From contig CABUID010000002.1 in NCBI GenBank assembly GCA_902491575.1, positions 1-64,000 on the forward strand: a stretch of DNA of 64,000 bases, given 5' to 3'. Positions 44,783 to 54,254 of this stretch are shown one piece after another (the first letter of the stretch is position 1; the number at the start of each line of letters is the position of its first letter). The notes beneath the pieces were generated by a model, which ran no database searches, was not told where the DNA came from, and was given only the letters and a program-made list of their open reading frames with translations. The stretch is from an uncultured Bacillota bacterium. GTDB lineage: Bacteria; Bacillota_I; Bacilli_A; RFN20; CAG-631. The translations under genes and the position numbers were made by a program.

Positions 44783-46234
44783 ATGAAAAAATTTGCAAAA
44801 GTTTTATCTTCTCCCAATTTAAAACTAGCAGCAATAAGAAATAAGGATGTTTTACCAAAATACCAGTACAATAGCGTCGTGATTGATGAAGATATAGCCA
44901 ATATTGGAGTGAATCGAAAGTATTTTATTCGTACTTATGGTTGTCAGGGAAATTTAAGAGATTCTGAAATTATAGCGGGCATTTTAGAAAAATTACACTA
45001 TCAAGCAAGTAATGATATTCAAGATGCAGATATAATTATTTTAAATACATGTTGTGTTCGGGAAAATGCAGAAAAAAAAGTATTTGGTGAAATAGGAACT
45101 TTAAAAAGTTTAAAGCAAAATCATCCAGAATTGATTATAGGAGTTTGCGGATGTATGGTTCAGCAAGAACATATCGTATCTACTTTATTAAATCAATATC
45201 CACAAGTGGATTTAATTTTTGGCACACACAATATTTATCAATTGCCTTCTTTAATTAAAGAAACGATTTTAAGCAATCAAAGAATTTGCAACGTTTTATC
45301 CAATCAAGGAGATATACAAGAAGATTTGCCTTCTTGTCGTGCTTCCAGTTTTAAAGCATGGGTAAATATTATGTATGGTTGTAATAAGTTTTGTACTTAT
45401 TGTATTGTTCCATATACAAGAGGTAAAGAAAGAAGTCGTAAATCTATTGATATTTTAAATGAAGTCAAAGCATTAAAAGAATTAGGTTATAAAGAAATTA
45501 CTTTGCTTGGTCAAAATGTAAATGCCTATGGTAAAGACATTGATGATTTATCTTTTGCTCAATTAATGGAACAAGTAGCTTTAACAGGTATAGAAAGAAT
45601 TCGGTTTACAACTTCTCATCCATGGGATTTTAGTGATGAATTAATTGACGTCATTGCGAAATATCCAAATATAATGAATCATATTCAACTTCCAGTTCAA
45701 TCTGGAGATGATGGCATTTTAAAATTAATGGGTCGAAGATATAATCGTGAACAATATCTTCATTTAGTAGAAAAAATACGAAATAAAATACCAGATGTAG
45801 CTTTGACAACGGATATTATTGTTGGTTTTCCTAATGAAACGGAAGAAGCATTTGAAAACACTTTATCTTTATGTGAAAAAGTGAAATACGATAGTGCTTT
45901 CACTTTTATTTATTCACCACGTGTAGGGACTCCAGCAGCTAAAATGAAAGATAATATTTCGATGGACATAAAAAAACTAAGGTTTAATCGATTAACGGCT
46001 TTAATTGCCAAATATGAATTAGAAAAATACAAAACTTATGAAAATAAAATTGTCAAAGTATTAATAGAAGGACCATCAAAGAAAAACCCAGAGATTTTAT
46101 CGGGTTATACAGAAGATATGAAATTAGTTAATTTTAAAGGAAAAAAAGAAGACATTGGTCAAATTGTAAAGGTCAAAATAATCAAAGCAAAAACTTACAC
46201 ACTAGAAGGAGAACAAGTTGAAGAAAACAGCTAA
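44783..46234 (+). CDS. miaB: tRNA-2-methylthio-N6-isopentenyladenosine synthase
   Basis: Radical SAM methylthiotransferase acting on A37 of tRNAs. N-terminal domain with cluster cysteines in YGCQGN, NTCCVRENAEKK and GVCGCM; radical SAM motif YGCNKFCTYCIVPYTRGKERS; C-terminal TRAM domain. The first motif reads GCQGN where GCQMN is common. Start at the ATG at 44783, nine bases after TAGGAG, giving 483 residues. Its 3' end overlaps ymcA by 17 bases, as in the B. subtilis miaB-ymcA pair. Confidence 0.95.
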   Translation: MKKFAKVLSSPNLKLAAIRNKDVLPKYQYNSVVIDEDIANIGVNRKYFIRTYGCQGNLRDSEIIAGILEKLHYQASNDIQDADIIILNTCCVRENAEKKVFGEIGTLKSLKQNHPELIIGVCGCMVQQEHIVSTLLNQYPQVDLIFGTHNIYQLPSLIKETILSNQRICNVLSNQGDIQEDLPSCRASSFKAWVNIMYGCNKFCTYCIVPYTRGKERSRKSIDILNEVKALKELGYKEITLLGQNVNAYGKDIDDLSFAQLMEQVALTGIERIRFTTSHPWDFSDELIDVIAKYPNIMNHIQLPVQSGDDGILKLMGRRYNREQYLHLVEKIRNKIPDVALTTDIIVGFPNETEEAFENTLSLCEKVKYDSAFTFIYSPRVGTPAAKMKDNISMDIKKLRFNRLTALIAKYELEKYKTYENKIVKVLIEGPSKKNPEILSGYTEDMKLVNFKGKKEDIGQIVKVKIIKAKTYTLEGEQVEENS

Positions 46235-46532
46235 AGAATTAAATGATGAATTAAAAAAAACAAATGAAGCTCAACAATATTTTGCATTAAAAGAAGCCTT
46301 GAAAAAAGATGAATATGTTTTATCTTTATTACAAGTTATACAACAAACACAAAAAGAAGCAAAAGAGTGTTTAAAAGAAAATGATATGGAAAATTATAAA
46401 ATAAAAAAACAAACTTTAAATATTTTACAGGATGAATTTATTCGCCATCCTTTAATTCATAATTATATAATATGTAAACATGATCTTTTTGAAATATTGG
46501 AACAAATTGTCCATATATTAAGTGACAATTAA
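46218..46532 (+). CDS. ymcA: YlbF/YmcA family protein
   Basis: Small helical protein. In B. subtilis YmcA, with YlbF and YaaT, forms an Fe-S-containing complex that directs RNase Y processing. The 104 residues are nearly all helix and show the family pattern (NDELKKTNEAQQYFALKEAL, ILQDEFIRHPLIHNYI). TTG start with AGAAGGAG eight bases upstream, inside the miaB end. Assignment rests on the pairing with miaB plus the pattern; RNase Y is also encoded in this window. Confidence 0.82.
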   Translation: MKKTAKELNDELKKTNEAQQYFALKEALKKDEYVLSLLQVIQQTQKEAKECLKENDMENYKIKKQTLNILQDEFIRHPLIHNYIICKHDLFEILEQIVHILSDN

Positions 46533-46543
46533 AGGAGAATAAG

Positions 46544-48913
46544 ATGAAAAAAAAGTTAAGATATTTCCTCTTTTTAATCTCATTATGCATTCCTTTTTTG
46601 GGTTTTAGTAGACTCAATGTTAATGCAGCGGCTAATGATATTGTAGCACCATCTCCGACTTATTTATCTGAAAATGAAAATGTTGAGGCTTTTTATACTT
46701 CCTCAGAAAATGGAAGTATAGAAGGTTTGAAGAATCAAGAATTGCTTGAAAGACTAGCCAGCCTATTAAGTGAAAAGCATCGTTATTATACTACTTATGG
46801 TGAATGCAGAGGTGCACTCGCTTTTTCTGATGAAGATTTAAATGATGAAAATGCTATTCGTTTATTCTATGCTGGCATACCTTTTTCTAATGTTTGGGGA
46901 AGTGGTTATAATTATAATAGAGAGCATGTCTGGTGTAAAAGTCTTTCAGGAGGATTATATACAAGCGTTAATAATACAACGCGAAATGCTGGAAGTGATA
47001 TTCATCAAATAAAACCTTCTATACCTGCTATAAATAGTTCAAGAAATAATTATCCTTACGCTGATTTGAATCATCAAGGAACTGAAATTGAATATCAAAA
47101 TCAAAAAACAGGTAATTATTTTGCTAATGAAACTTTTGAGCCAAGAGAGGAAATTAAAGGAGACATTGCTCGAATATTGATGTATATGTATACACATTAT
47201 TCAACGGAAGTAAAACATTCAACAACAGGAAAGAATGGAAATTTAAGTATTACAAATATAGTTTATACACCAACTCAATCTCCTCAGGATGCATGGGATT
47301 TACTTTTATATTGGAATCAAATTGATCCTGTGGATGAATTTGAAATGAATCGTAATCAATATTGTGCTTCCATAACAGGTGTTCGTAATCCTTTTATTGA
47401 TCATCCAGAATTTGCTATAATGATTTGGGATGAAAATTATAATGGCAACGGTGCTTTACTTGATGAAGATTTTTTCACTTTAAAAGAGACAAAAATAACT
47501 TTATCTTTAAACCATACATATCAAATCGAAACAAGTATGGAAATCGATTCTTCTTTATTTTCTTATACTTCTTCCGATGAGACGATAGCAACTGTCACCT
47601 CTTCAGGTAAGATAGAAGCTAAAAAGACAGGACAAGTCAATATATTGGTTTCTTATAAAAATTATACTCAAATGTTATCCGTCAATATTATCGATGAACA
47701 ACAACAATTTACCATTCATTTTTATTTAAATGATGAAGCAAATCAGCTTTTAGATACAAAAATCATACAATATGGCGATAATTTATTCAAACCAAATAAT
47801 CCAAAACGTACTGGTTATGATTTTTTATATTGGTCTACTTCAAAAGAAGGTAATAAAGCTTATGATTTTTCTAAAAGCATTACTTCTTCTTTTGACTTAT
47901 ACGCTATTTGGCAAATATCGGCTTTATGGAAAAAAGTAAGTAATACGGATGAATTATCTTTAAATCAAACTTATATTATTGTGGCTACAAATTATCCAAA
48001 AGCATTAAGTACCTCTCAAAATACGAATAATCGTGTGGCGGTCGAAATAGAAAAAATATCGGATGATACATTAAAAGTGAATGATCAAGTACAAATGATA
48101 CAATTATCGAATGGAATACAAGAAAACACCTATTCTTTTAGGGTTCAAAATGAGTATTTATATGCTGCTGGTGGAACGAATAATAATTATTTAAGAACTC
48201 AATCTACATTAACAATGCAAAGTAGTTTTCATATTGAAATTAGTGAGAAAGGTAATGCTAGTATTGTTTGTGCAGATGAGGCCACTACAAGAAATACGCT
48301 TCGCTATAATGCAGCCAATGATTTGTTTTCTTGCTATTTAAGTACAAATAGTCAATATGATGTTTGTTTATATCAGTTAATTCAATCAAATGATATTTCT
48401 TTTCAAATGCAAATGCAACTGGCGTTTAAAGCCAATTGGGATAAAGAAAACTTTTCAAATTTTAGTCAATATCAAATTATTTTTGAATCTTATTTATCTT
48501 CCATTGATGAGAATATGAGTTTTGGTTGTATATATATTCTAAATAGTAATTTAAAACAAAATGGTTATCATTATTTTGAAGAGGTTTATGAAGATCAACA
48601 AGAAAATATAAATCTAGCAATAGATAAGGTACAGGCTATTGAAAATTCCATTGATTTGCAAAAAATAGAAAATCAATTTAAATTACAATTTAAACTCGAA
48701 GATATCCGTCAATCGAGTGAGATTTATTCAATTGTTTTTTATGCAAGGGAAATGGATTCCAATCAATATTTCTTTTCTAGTCAAATCGATATTTCTTTAG
48801 AAAAGATTGTGGATATTTATTTAGAAAATGAAAGTTTATTGGATACTTTTGAAAATAAAGAAAAAATTTTATTCGCATTAGCACAAATAAAAGAAGAATT
48901 TGCAATGGCTTGA
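46544..48913 (+). CDS. Secreted endonuclease I family nuclease with Ig-like and InlB-type repeats
   Basis: Extracellular nuclease. Signal peptide (cut near residue 31), then an endonuclease I domain (about 50-300) with NREHVWCKS, the AGSDIHQIKPS His-containing core, NSSRNNYPYADL and IARILMYMYTHY. A BIG2 Ig-like domain (about 325-380) and one Listeria/InlB-type repeat (about 390-455: IIQYGDNLFKPNNPKRTGYD through YAIWQ) follow, then about 330 unassigned residues. Length 789; no sorting motif at the C-terminus. It may supply nucleotides from environmental DNA. Preceded by AAAGGAG and followed by the pyrG leader. Confidence 0.88.
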   Translation: MKKKLRYFLFLISLCIPFLGFSRLNVNAAANDIVAPSPTYLSENENVEAFYTSSENGSIEGLKNQELLERLASLLSEKHRYYTTYGECRGALAFSDEDLNDENAIRLFYAGIPFSNVWGSGYNYNREHVWCKSLSGGLYTSVNNTTRNAGSDIHQIKPSIPAINSSRNNYPYADLNHQGTEIEYQNQKTGNYFANETFEPREEIKGDIARILMYMYTHYSTEVKHSTTGKNGNLSITNIVYTPTQSPQDAWDLLLYWNQIDPVDEFEMNRNQYCASITGVRNPFIDHPEFAIMIWDENYNGNGALLDEDFFTLKETKITLSLNHTYQIETSMEIDSSLFSYTSSDETIATVTSSGKIEAKKTGQVNILVSYKNYTQMLSVNIIDEQQQFTIHFYLNDEANQLLDTKIIQYGDNLFKPNNPKRTGYDFLYWSTSKEGNKAYDFSKSITSSFDLYAIWQISALWKKVSNTDELSLNQTYIIVATNYPKALSTSQNTNNRVAVEIEKISDDTLKVNDQVQMIQLSNGIQENTYSFRVQNEYLYAAGGTNNNYLRTQSTLTMQSSFHIEISEKGNASIVCADEATTRNTLRYNAANDLFSCYLSTNSQYDVCLYQLIQSNDISFQMQMQLAFKANWDKENFSNFSQYQIIFESYLSSIDENMSFGCIYILNSNLKQNGYHYFEEVYEDQQENINLAIDKVQAIENSIDLQKIENQFKLQFKLEDIRQSSEIYSIVFYAREMDSNQYFFSSQIDISLEKIVDIYLENESLLDTFENKEKILFALAQIKEEFAMA

Positions 48914-48944
48914 CAATTTATAGAATTAACTTTTTAAATTTTAT

Positions 48945-48973
48945 TGACATTAAATCTTGATAGGTGATAGAAT
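48945..48973 (+). promoter_or_regulatory. Promoter of pyrG
   Basis: A -35 TTGACA beginning near 48945 and a -10 TAGAAT (48968-48973) with a spacer of 17-18 bases. It lies upstream of the leader terminator, so the terminator is inside the pyrG transcript. Confidence 0.75.
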
Positions 48974-49011
48974 AAAAACGTTTTAAAATGATGAATTGAA
49001 CCAAATAGAAT

Positions 49012-49059
49012 AAGCGTTTTTAGCAAATGATGATTTGTTAAAAAAAAACGCTTTTTTTT
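49012..49059 (+). terminator. Leader terminator/attenuator of pyrG
   Basis: AAGCGTTTTT-AG-CAAAT pairs with ATTTG-TT-AAAAA...CGCTT around GATG, followed by eight T residues. A 5' segment AAAAACG (48974-48980) is complementary to the CGTTTTT of the ascending arm and could act as antiterminator if transcribed. In B. subtilis pyrG is controlled by CTP through a similar leader terminator, but that one depends on a GGGC start not seen here. Confidence 0.75.
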
Positions 49060-49085
49060 ATTGGAAGATAAGAAAGAGGTAGACT

Positions 49086-50690
49086 ATGAAATACATATTT
49101 GTTACAGGTGGAGTGGTTTCTGGATTAGGAAAAGGAATTGTCGCAGCGTCTTTAGGAAGGCTTTTAAAAAATCGAGGTTTAAAAGTAGCGGCACAAAAGT
49201 TTGATCCTTATATGAATATTGACCCTGGAACAATGAATCCTATACAACATGGAGAAGTCTTTGTAACAGAAGATGGTGCAGAAACAGATTTGGATTTAGG
49301 TCACTATGAAAGATTTATTGACGAGAACTTAACAAAGTATTCTAATTTAACAAGTGGAAAAGTATACTGGAAAGTTTTAAATAAAGAAAGAAATGGAGAA
49401 TATAATGGTCAAACTGTACAAATTATTCCTCATGTTACCAATGAAATAAAGTATTTTATTAAAAAAAATGCAGAAGTAACACAAGCCGATATTATGATTA
49501 CTGAAATTGGTGGGACGATTGGTGATATTGAAAGTCAACCATTTTTAGAAGCTATCCGTCAATTTGCATTGGATGTAGGTCGAAAAAATTGTCTTTTTAT
49601 ACATGTTTGTTTAGTCCCGTTCATTGCAGGTTCAAATGAATACAAATCAAAACCAACACAACATTCTGTAAAGGAATTACAATCAAATGGTATTCATCCA
49701 GATATGATTATTGTGCGTTCTGAACAAGATTGTGGTGAATCAATTCGAAAAAAAATAGCCCTATTTTGTAATGTAGAAGAAAATTGTGTTATTCAAAATT
49801 CAACGATGGATTGTTTGTACGAAGTTCCATTAATGCTTCATCAAAATAAATTGGATGAAATCGTATGTGATAAGTTTCAGATTCATAAAGATTGTGACTT
49901 GAGACTTTGGGAAAAAATGATTCAAGACATACATTCCAGAAAAGGAAAAGTTTTAATAGGTATTGTCGGAAAATATGTTACTTTACATGATTCTTATTTA
50001 TCCGTTGTAGAAGCTTTAAATCATGCGTCTTATGCCCATCATATTCATGTTGAAATTAAATGGATTGATAGCGAAACAATAAATGAAAATACAAAAGAAG
50101 AAATGTTTAAAGAAGTAGATGGTATCCTTATTCCAGGAGGCTTTGGAATTAGAGGAATAGATGGAATGATACAAGCATGTCAATATGCAAGAGAGAAAAA
50201 AATTCCTTATTTTGGGATTTGTTTAGGCATGCAAATTGCCGTGATTGAATTTGCTAGAAACGTAGCTGGTATTCAAGATGCAACAAGTGGCGAATTTTCA
50301 AATTATGGATCAAAAGTGATTGATATTTTAGAAGATAAAGTAAATCAAAAATTAGGAGGTACAATGAGACTTGGAGCTTATTCATGTAACATTGAAAAAG
50401 GAAGTAAAATATATTTATCTTATCAAAAAGAACAAATTGAAGAAAGACACCGTCACCGTTATGAATTTAATAATCAATATAGAGAAAGTTTAATACAAAA
50501 AGGTTTATGGATTACTGGAACTTCTATGAATCAGCAAATAGTAGAAACGATTGAAATGAAAAATCATCCATTTTTTATTGGTGTTCAATTTCATCCTGAA
50601 TTTAAAAGTAGACCGAATCGAGCACATCCACTATTTTATCAATTTATAAAAGAATCCATAGAAAATAAAAAAAGGAGGGATAACCGATGA
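49086..50690 (+). CDS. pyrG: CTP synthase
   Basis: Makes CTP from UTP with glutamine as nitrogen donor. N-terminal synthase domain with FVTGGVVSGLGKGIVAASLG and KFDPYMNIDPGTMNP; C-terminal class I amidotransferase with the GICLGMQ nucleophile Cys and the His-Glu pair in FHPEFKSRP. Length 534 residues, normal. AAAGAGG precedes the ATG. The end overlaps glnA by four bases (ATGA), so the two nitrogen-handling genes are translationally coupled. Confidence 0.97.
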   Translation: MKYIFVTGGVVSGLGKGIVAASLGRLLKNRGLKVAAQKFDPYMNIDPGTMNPIQHGEVFVTEDGAETDLDLGHYERFIDENLTKYSNLTSGKVYWKVLNKERNGEYNGQTVQIIPHVTNEIKYFIKKNAEVTQADIMITEIGGTIGDIESQPFLEAIRQFALDVGRKNCLFIHVCLVPFIAGSNEYKSKPTQHSVKELQSNGIHPDMIIVRSEQDCGESIRKKIALFCNVEENCVIQNSTMDCLYEVPLMLHQNKLDEIVCDKFQIHKDCDLRLWEKMIQDIHSRKGKVLIGIVGKYVTLHDSYLSVVEALNHASYAHHIHVEIKWIDSETINENTKEEMFKEVDGILIPGGFGIRGIDGMIQACQYAREKKIPYFGICLGMQIAVIEFARNVAGIQDATSGEFSNYGSKVIDILEDKVNQKLGGTMRLGAYSCNIEKGSKIYLSYQKEQIEERHRHRYEFNNQYRESLIQKGLWITGTSMNQQIVETIEMKNHPFFIGVQFHPEFKSRPNRAHPLFYQFIKESIENKKRRDNR

Positions 50691-52774
50691 AAAATAAGAT
50701 TTTAGATATTTTTGCAGAGGATGTTTTTACAGAAAACTTAATGAAAAAGTATTTATCCAATAAAATTTATAAGCAATATAAAATGCTCATTCAGCAAAGA
50801 AAACCATTAACCCTTGAAGTGGCAGATGAAATGGCTCAGAAAATTAGACAATGGGCTATGGCTAAAGGAGCTACTCATTTTGCACATTGGTTTCAACCAA
50901 TGACAGGGATAACGGCCGAAAAGCATGATAGTTTTTTAGATAAAGATTTAAATAATCAACCGATAAGTATTTTTACAGGAAGATCTTTAATTAAAGGTGA
51001 GCCTGATGCTAGTTCTTTTCCTAGTGGAGGAATTAGAACAACTTTTGAAGCCAGAGGATATACGGTATGGGATCCCACTTCTTATGTTTTTATTTTAAAT
51101 CGAACGCTTTATATTCCTACTGCTTTTTGTGCATATAGTGGTGAGGCTTTGGATAAAAAAACACCTTTATTAAAAAGTATAGAAGTCTTAAATCATCATG
51201 CTAAAAGAGTATTGAAAATCTTAGACTTTGAAGAAAAAGATGTTTTTGCAACAGTCGGAACGGAACAAGAATATTTTTTAATTGATAAATCAATCTATGA
51301 ATCTAGACCTGATTTAATGATTTGCGGGAGAACATTATTTGGCAATAAACCAGTGATTGGGCAAGAAATGGATAATCATTATTTTGGTAAAATAAAAAGT
51401 AGAGTAGTTTCTTATATGGCTGCGTTAAATAAAAAATTGTGGAGTCTAGGAATTTATTCAAAAACAGAACATAATGAAGTTGCACCCGCTCAACATGAAC
51501 TAGCTTCTGTCTATACATATGCCAATGTTGCAACAGATAATAATCAATTAGTAATGGCTCTTATGAAGCAAATTGCTACAGAATTTGATATGGTTTGTTT
51601 ACTTCATGAAAAACCATTTGAATATATTAATGGAAGTGGAAAACATAATAATTGGTCTTTAGCAACTCAAAATGAAAACTTACTAGAACCGGGGAAAAAT
51701 CCTAAAAATAATTTAAGATTTTTGTTATTTTTAGTAGCCATTATTAAAGCTGTAGACCAATATAGTGATTTATTAAGAATTTCTGTTGCCAGTGCAAGCA
51801 ACGATCATCGTTTAGGAACTCATGAAGCCCCTCCAGCAATTGTTTCTATCTTTTTGGGGGACGAATTAACGAAAATTTTAGATTCTATCGAAGAGGGAAA
51901 AGATTATCACGGAAAGATTAAAGAAAAACTGAGTTTAAAAGTACCATTTATCCCTTTATTAACGAAAGACACAACAGACCGTAACCGCACATCCCCTTTT
52001 GCCTTTACGGGAAACAAGTTTGAATTGAGAATGGTCGGATCAAAACAGTCGATTGCAGATCCTAATATGGTATTAAATACGATAGTAGCTAGTGTTTTAG
52101 ATGAATTTGCAAATCGTTTAGAAAATGCCGAAAATGTTCAAGAATGTATTTTAGATTTAATCAAAAATGAATATAAAATACATAAAAAAATTATTTATAA
52201 TGGAAATGGTTATTCTTTAGAATGGTTAGAAGAAGCTAAAAATAGAGGACTTTTGAATTTAAAAGATACGATGGAAGCGTTAGATCATCTTTTAGATAAG
52301 AAAAACATTGATTTATTTGAAAAATACGATATCTTTACGGAAAGAGAATTAAGAGCAAGATATGATATTTTATTAGAAAACTACTACAAAACAATTTATA
52401 TAGAAGCTGAAACAATGATGGAAATGTTACATCGTTTACTTCTTCCAGGTATATTTGAGTATAAAAATGTTTTAGCAACGGAAATTCTTCACTTAAATGA
52501 ATTGCATATAAAAACAAATTTAGAAAAAGAAAAATTAGAGATAATCACTAATTTATGCGATAAAATCCATTATCATGAGAATTTATTAACAAAATTTATT
52601 CATAAATGTAATCAATTATATACAGATTATGAAAAAGCTACTTTTTGTCATGAATCGATTTTACCAGCTATGAACCATCTACGTAAGGTAGTAGATCAGT
52701 TAGAAATTCATGTTGCTAAGAAGTATTGGAATGTTCCTTCTTATTTTGATATGCTCTATAGTATTAAGTATTAA
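50687..52774 (+). CDS. glnN: Glutamine synthetase, type III
   Basis: ATP-dependent ammonium assimilation. The large GSIII form (695 residues, against about 450 for GSI) with the signature GRSLIKGEPDASSFPSGGIR, the EQEYFLIDKS metal site, GSGKHNNWS, and TDRNRTSPFAFTGNKFELRM. The cytoplasmic enzyme forms large double rings in this family. Starts in the ATGA overlap with pyrG, AAAGGAGGG seven bases upstream. Glutamine from this enzyme is the substrate of PyrG, which explains the pairing. Confidence 0.95.
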   Translation: MKNKILDIFAEDVFTENLMKKYLSNKIYKQYKMLIQQRKPLTLEVADEMAQKIRQWAMAKGATHFAHWFQPMTGITAEKHDSFLDKDLNNQPISIFTGRSLIKGEPDASSFPSGGIRTTFEARGYTVWDPTSYVFILNRTLYIPTAFCAYSGEALDKKTPLLKSIEVLNHHAKRVLKILDFEEKDVFATVGTEQEYFLIDKSIYESRPDLMICGRTLFGNKPVIGQEMDNHYFGKIKSRVVSYMAALNKKLWSLGIYSKTEHNEVAPAQHELASVYTYANVATDNNQLVMALMKQIATEFDMVCLLHEKPFEYINGSGKHNNWSLATQNENLLEPGKNPKNNLRFLLFLVAIIKAVDQYSDLLRISVASASNDHRLGTHEAPPAIVSIFLGDELTKILDSIEEGKDYHGKIKEKLSLKVPFIPLLTKDTTDRNRTSPFAFTGNKFELRMVGSKQSIADPNMVLNTIVASVLDEFANRLENAENVQECILDLIKNEYKIHKKIIYNGNGYSLEWLEEAKNRGLLNLKDTMEALDHLLDKKNIDLFEKYDIFTERELRARYDILLENYYKTIYIEAETMMEMLHRLLLPGIFEYKNVLATEILHLNELHIKTNLEKEKLEIITNLCDKIHYHENLLTKFIHKCNQLYTDYEKATFCHESILPAMNHLRKVVDQLEIHVAKKYWNVPSYFDMLYSIKY

Positions 52775-52859
52775 AAAAGCATCTTAACACAAAAAATAAA
52801 AAAAATAATTTTATTTGAGGTTCAAATTGAGTATAATGCTACTATAAGGGGTGATAAAA

Positions 52860-54254
52860 ATGCAAAAGAAACAAATTTTAGACATTCTCAATGCAGCTTT
52901 GGCTACGGGTGGGGATTATAGTGAATTATTTTTTGAAGATACATCCTCTAAAAGCATTTTGTTAGAAAATTCTAAAGTTTCTCGTTCTTCCACATCGAAT
53001 GTTTATGGTTGTGGAATTCGTATTTTAAAGAAAGACAAATGTGTATATGGATATACAAACGATATATCTTATAAAAATTTATTAAAATTAGCAAATACAT
53101 TAAAAGATAGTTTTTCTGGAGAAAGGGAATATAGTGTTTCTGATTTGAAGGCTGTTAAAACAAGAAATAAAAATAGACCAATGGTTTCTTATGATAGTGT
53201 TCCAATGGAACAACAAATAAGTTTGTTAAAAGAAGCATCCGACGTAGCTTTAAATTATGATGAAAGAATTAAAAAAGTTGATGTTAGATATGCTTTTAAT
53301 ACACAAAATGTAACCATTTATAATAGTGATGGTAAAATAGCAAAAGATTCAAGAACACGTGGTCGATGTTATTTATCTGCTATTGCAATGAAACCTGGAG
53401 CGATGCAAACAGGTGGAAAAGGGCCAGGAGCACAACGAGGATTTGAATTTTTTAATGAATTTATTAATTTAAAAGAAATTGCAAAAGAAGCTGCTAAAAC
53501 AGCGATTACAATGTTAGATGCTGATGAATGTCCATCTGGTGAAATGCCTGTTATTTTAGATAATGGTTTTGGTGGTGTTATTTTCCATGAAGCTTGTGGA
53601 CATGGTCTAGAAGCGAGTGCTGTGTCTAAAAACTTATCTGTTTTTGCAGGTAAAAAAGGTCAAAAAATAGCTTCAAACATTGTAAATGCTTTTGATGATG
53701 GAACCATTGATGGTGCTTGGGGATCTGGTAATTTTGACGATGAAGGGAACCCAACACAAAGAAATCAATTAATCAAAGATGGTATTTTGATGAATTATTT
53801 GGTTGATAATTTTAACGGCAGAGCAATGAATGAAAAAGGAAATGGTGCTTGTCGAAGAGAATCTTATAAATTCTTACCAACTTCACGTATGTCAAATACT
53901 TTCATTGGTAATGGAAAATCAACTAAGGAAGAAATGATTGCAGCCACTCCATTTGGATTATATGCAAAATCTTTAGGTGGAGGATCTGTCAATCCAGCTA
54001 CAGGTGATTTTAACTTTGCTGTACAAGAAGGTTATTTAATCGAAAATGGAAAAATCACTAAACCTGTAAAAGGTGCTACACTGATTGGTAATGGTGCTAA
54101 TATTTTATTCAATATTGATATGATTGGTAATAATTTGTTACGTGAACAAGGAGTGTGTGGTGCATCTTCAGGTTCTATTCCAGCAGATGTTGGTCAACCT
54201 ACCATTCGTGTTAAATCCATTTTAGTAGGTGGAACAGGAGGTAAAATTCAATGA
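52860..54254 (+). CDS. tldD: TldD family metalloprotease subunit
   Basis: Zinc metalloprotease subunit that works with TldE/PmbA; the pair degrades unfolded peptides and matures some modified peptides. The active-site motif is HEACGHGLE (HExxxH), followed by GMLMNYLVDNFNG-like and GGGSVNPATGDFNFAV segments. The ATG at 52860 has AAGGGGTGA upstream and gives 464 residues; an in-frame GTG at 52851 lies within that site. A TATAAT at 52832-52837 is the likely -10. The stop overlaps tldE by four bases. No precursor peptide gene is visible next to it. Confidence 0.92.
   Translation: MQKKQILDILNAALATGGDYSELFFEDTSSKSILLENSKVSRSSTSNVYGCGIRILKKDKCVYGYTNDISYKNLLKLANTLKDSFSGEREYSVSDLKAVKTRNKNRPMVSYDSVPMEQQISLLKEASDVALNYDERIKKVDVRYAFNTQNVTIYNSDGKIAKDSRTRGRCYLSAIAMKPGAMQTGGKGPGAQRGFEFFNEFINLKEIAKEAAKTAITMLDADECPSGEMPVILDNGFGGVIFHEACGHGLEASAVSKNLSVFAGKKGQKIASNIVNAFDDGTIDGAWGSGNFDDEGNPTQRNQLIKDGILMNYLVDNFNGRAMNEKGNGACRRESYKFLPTSRMSNTFIGNGKSTKEEMIAATPFGLYAKSLGGGSVNPATGDFNFAVQEGYLIENGKITKPVKGATLIGNGANILFNIDMIGNNLLREQGVCGASSGSIPADVGQPTIRVKSILVGGTGGKIQ

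Noticed and set aside
52775..52850. A/T-only hairpin between glnN and tldD as terminator
   Set aside because: The stem is short and purely A-T; not convincing compared with the other terminators here.
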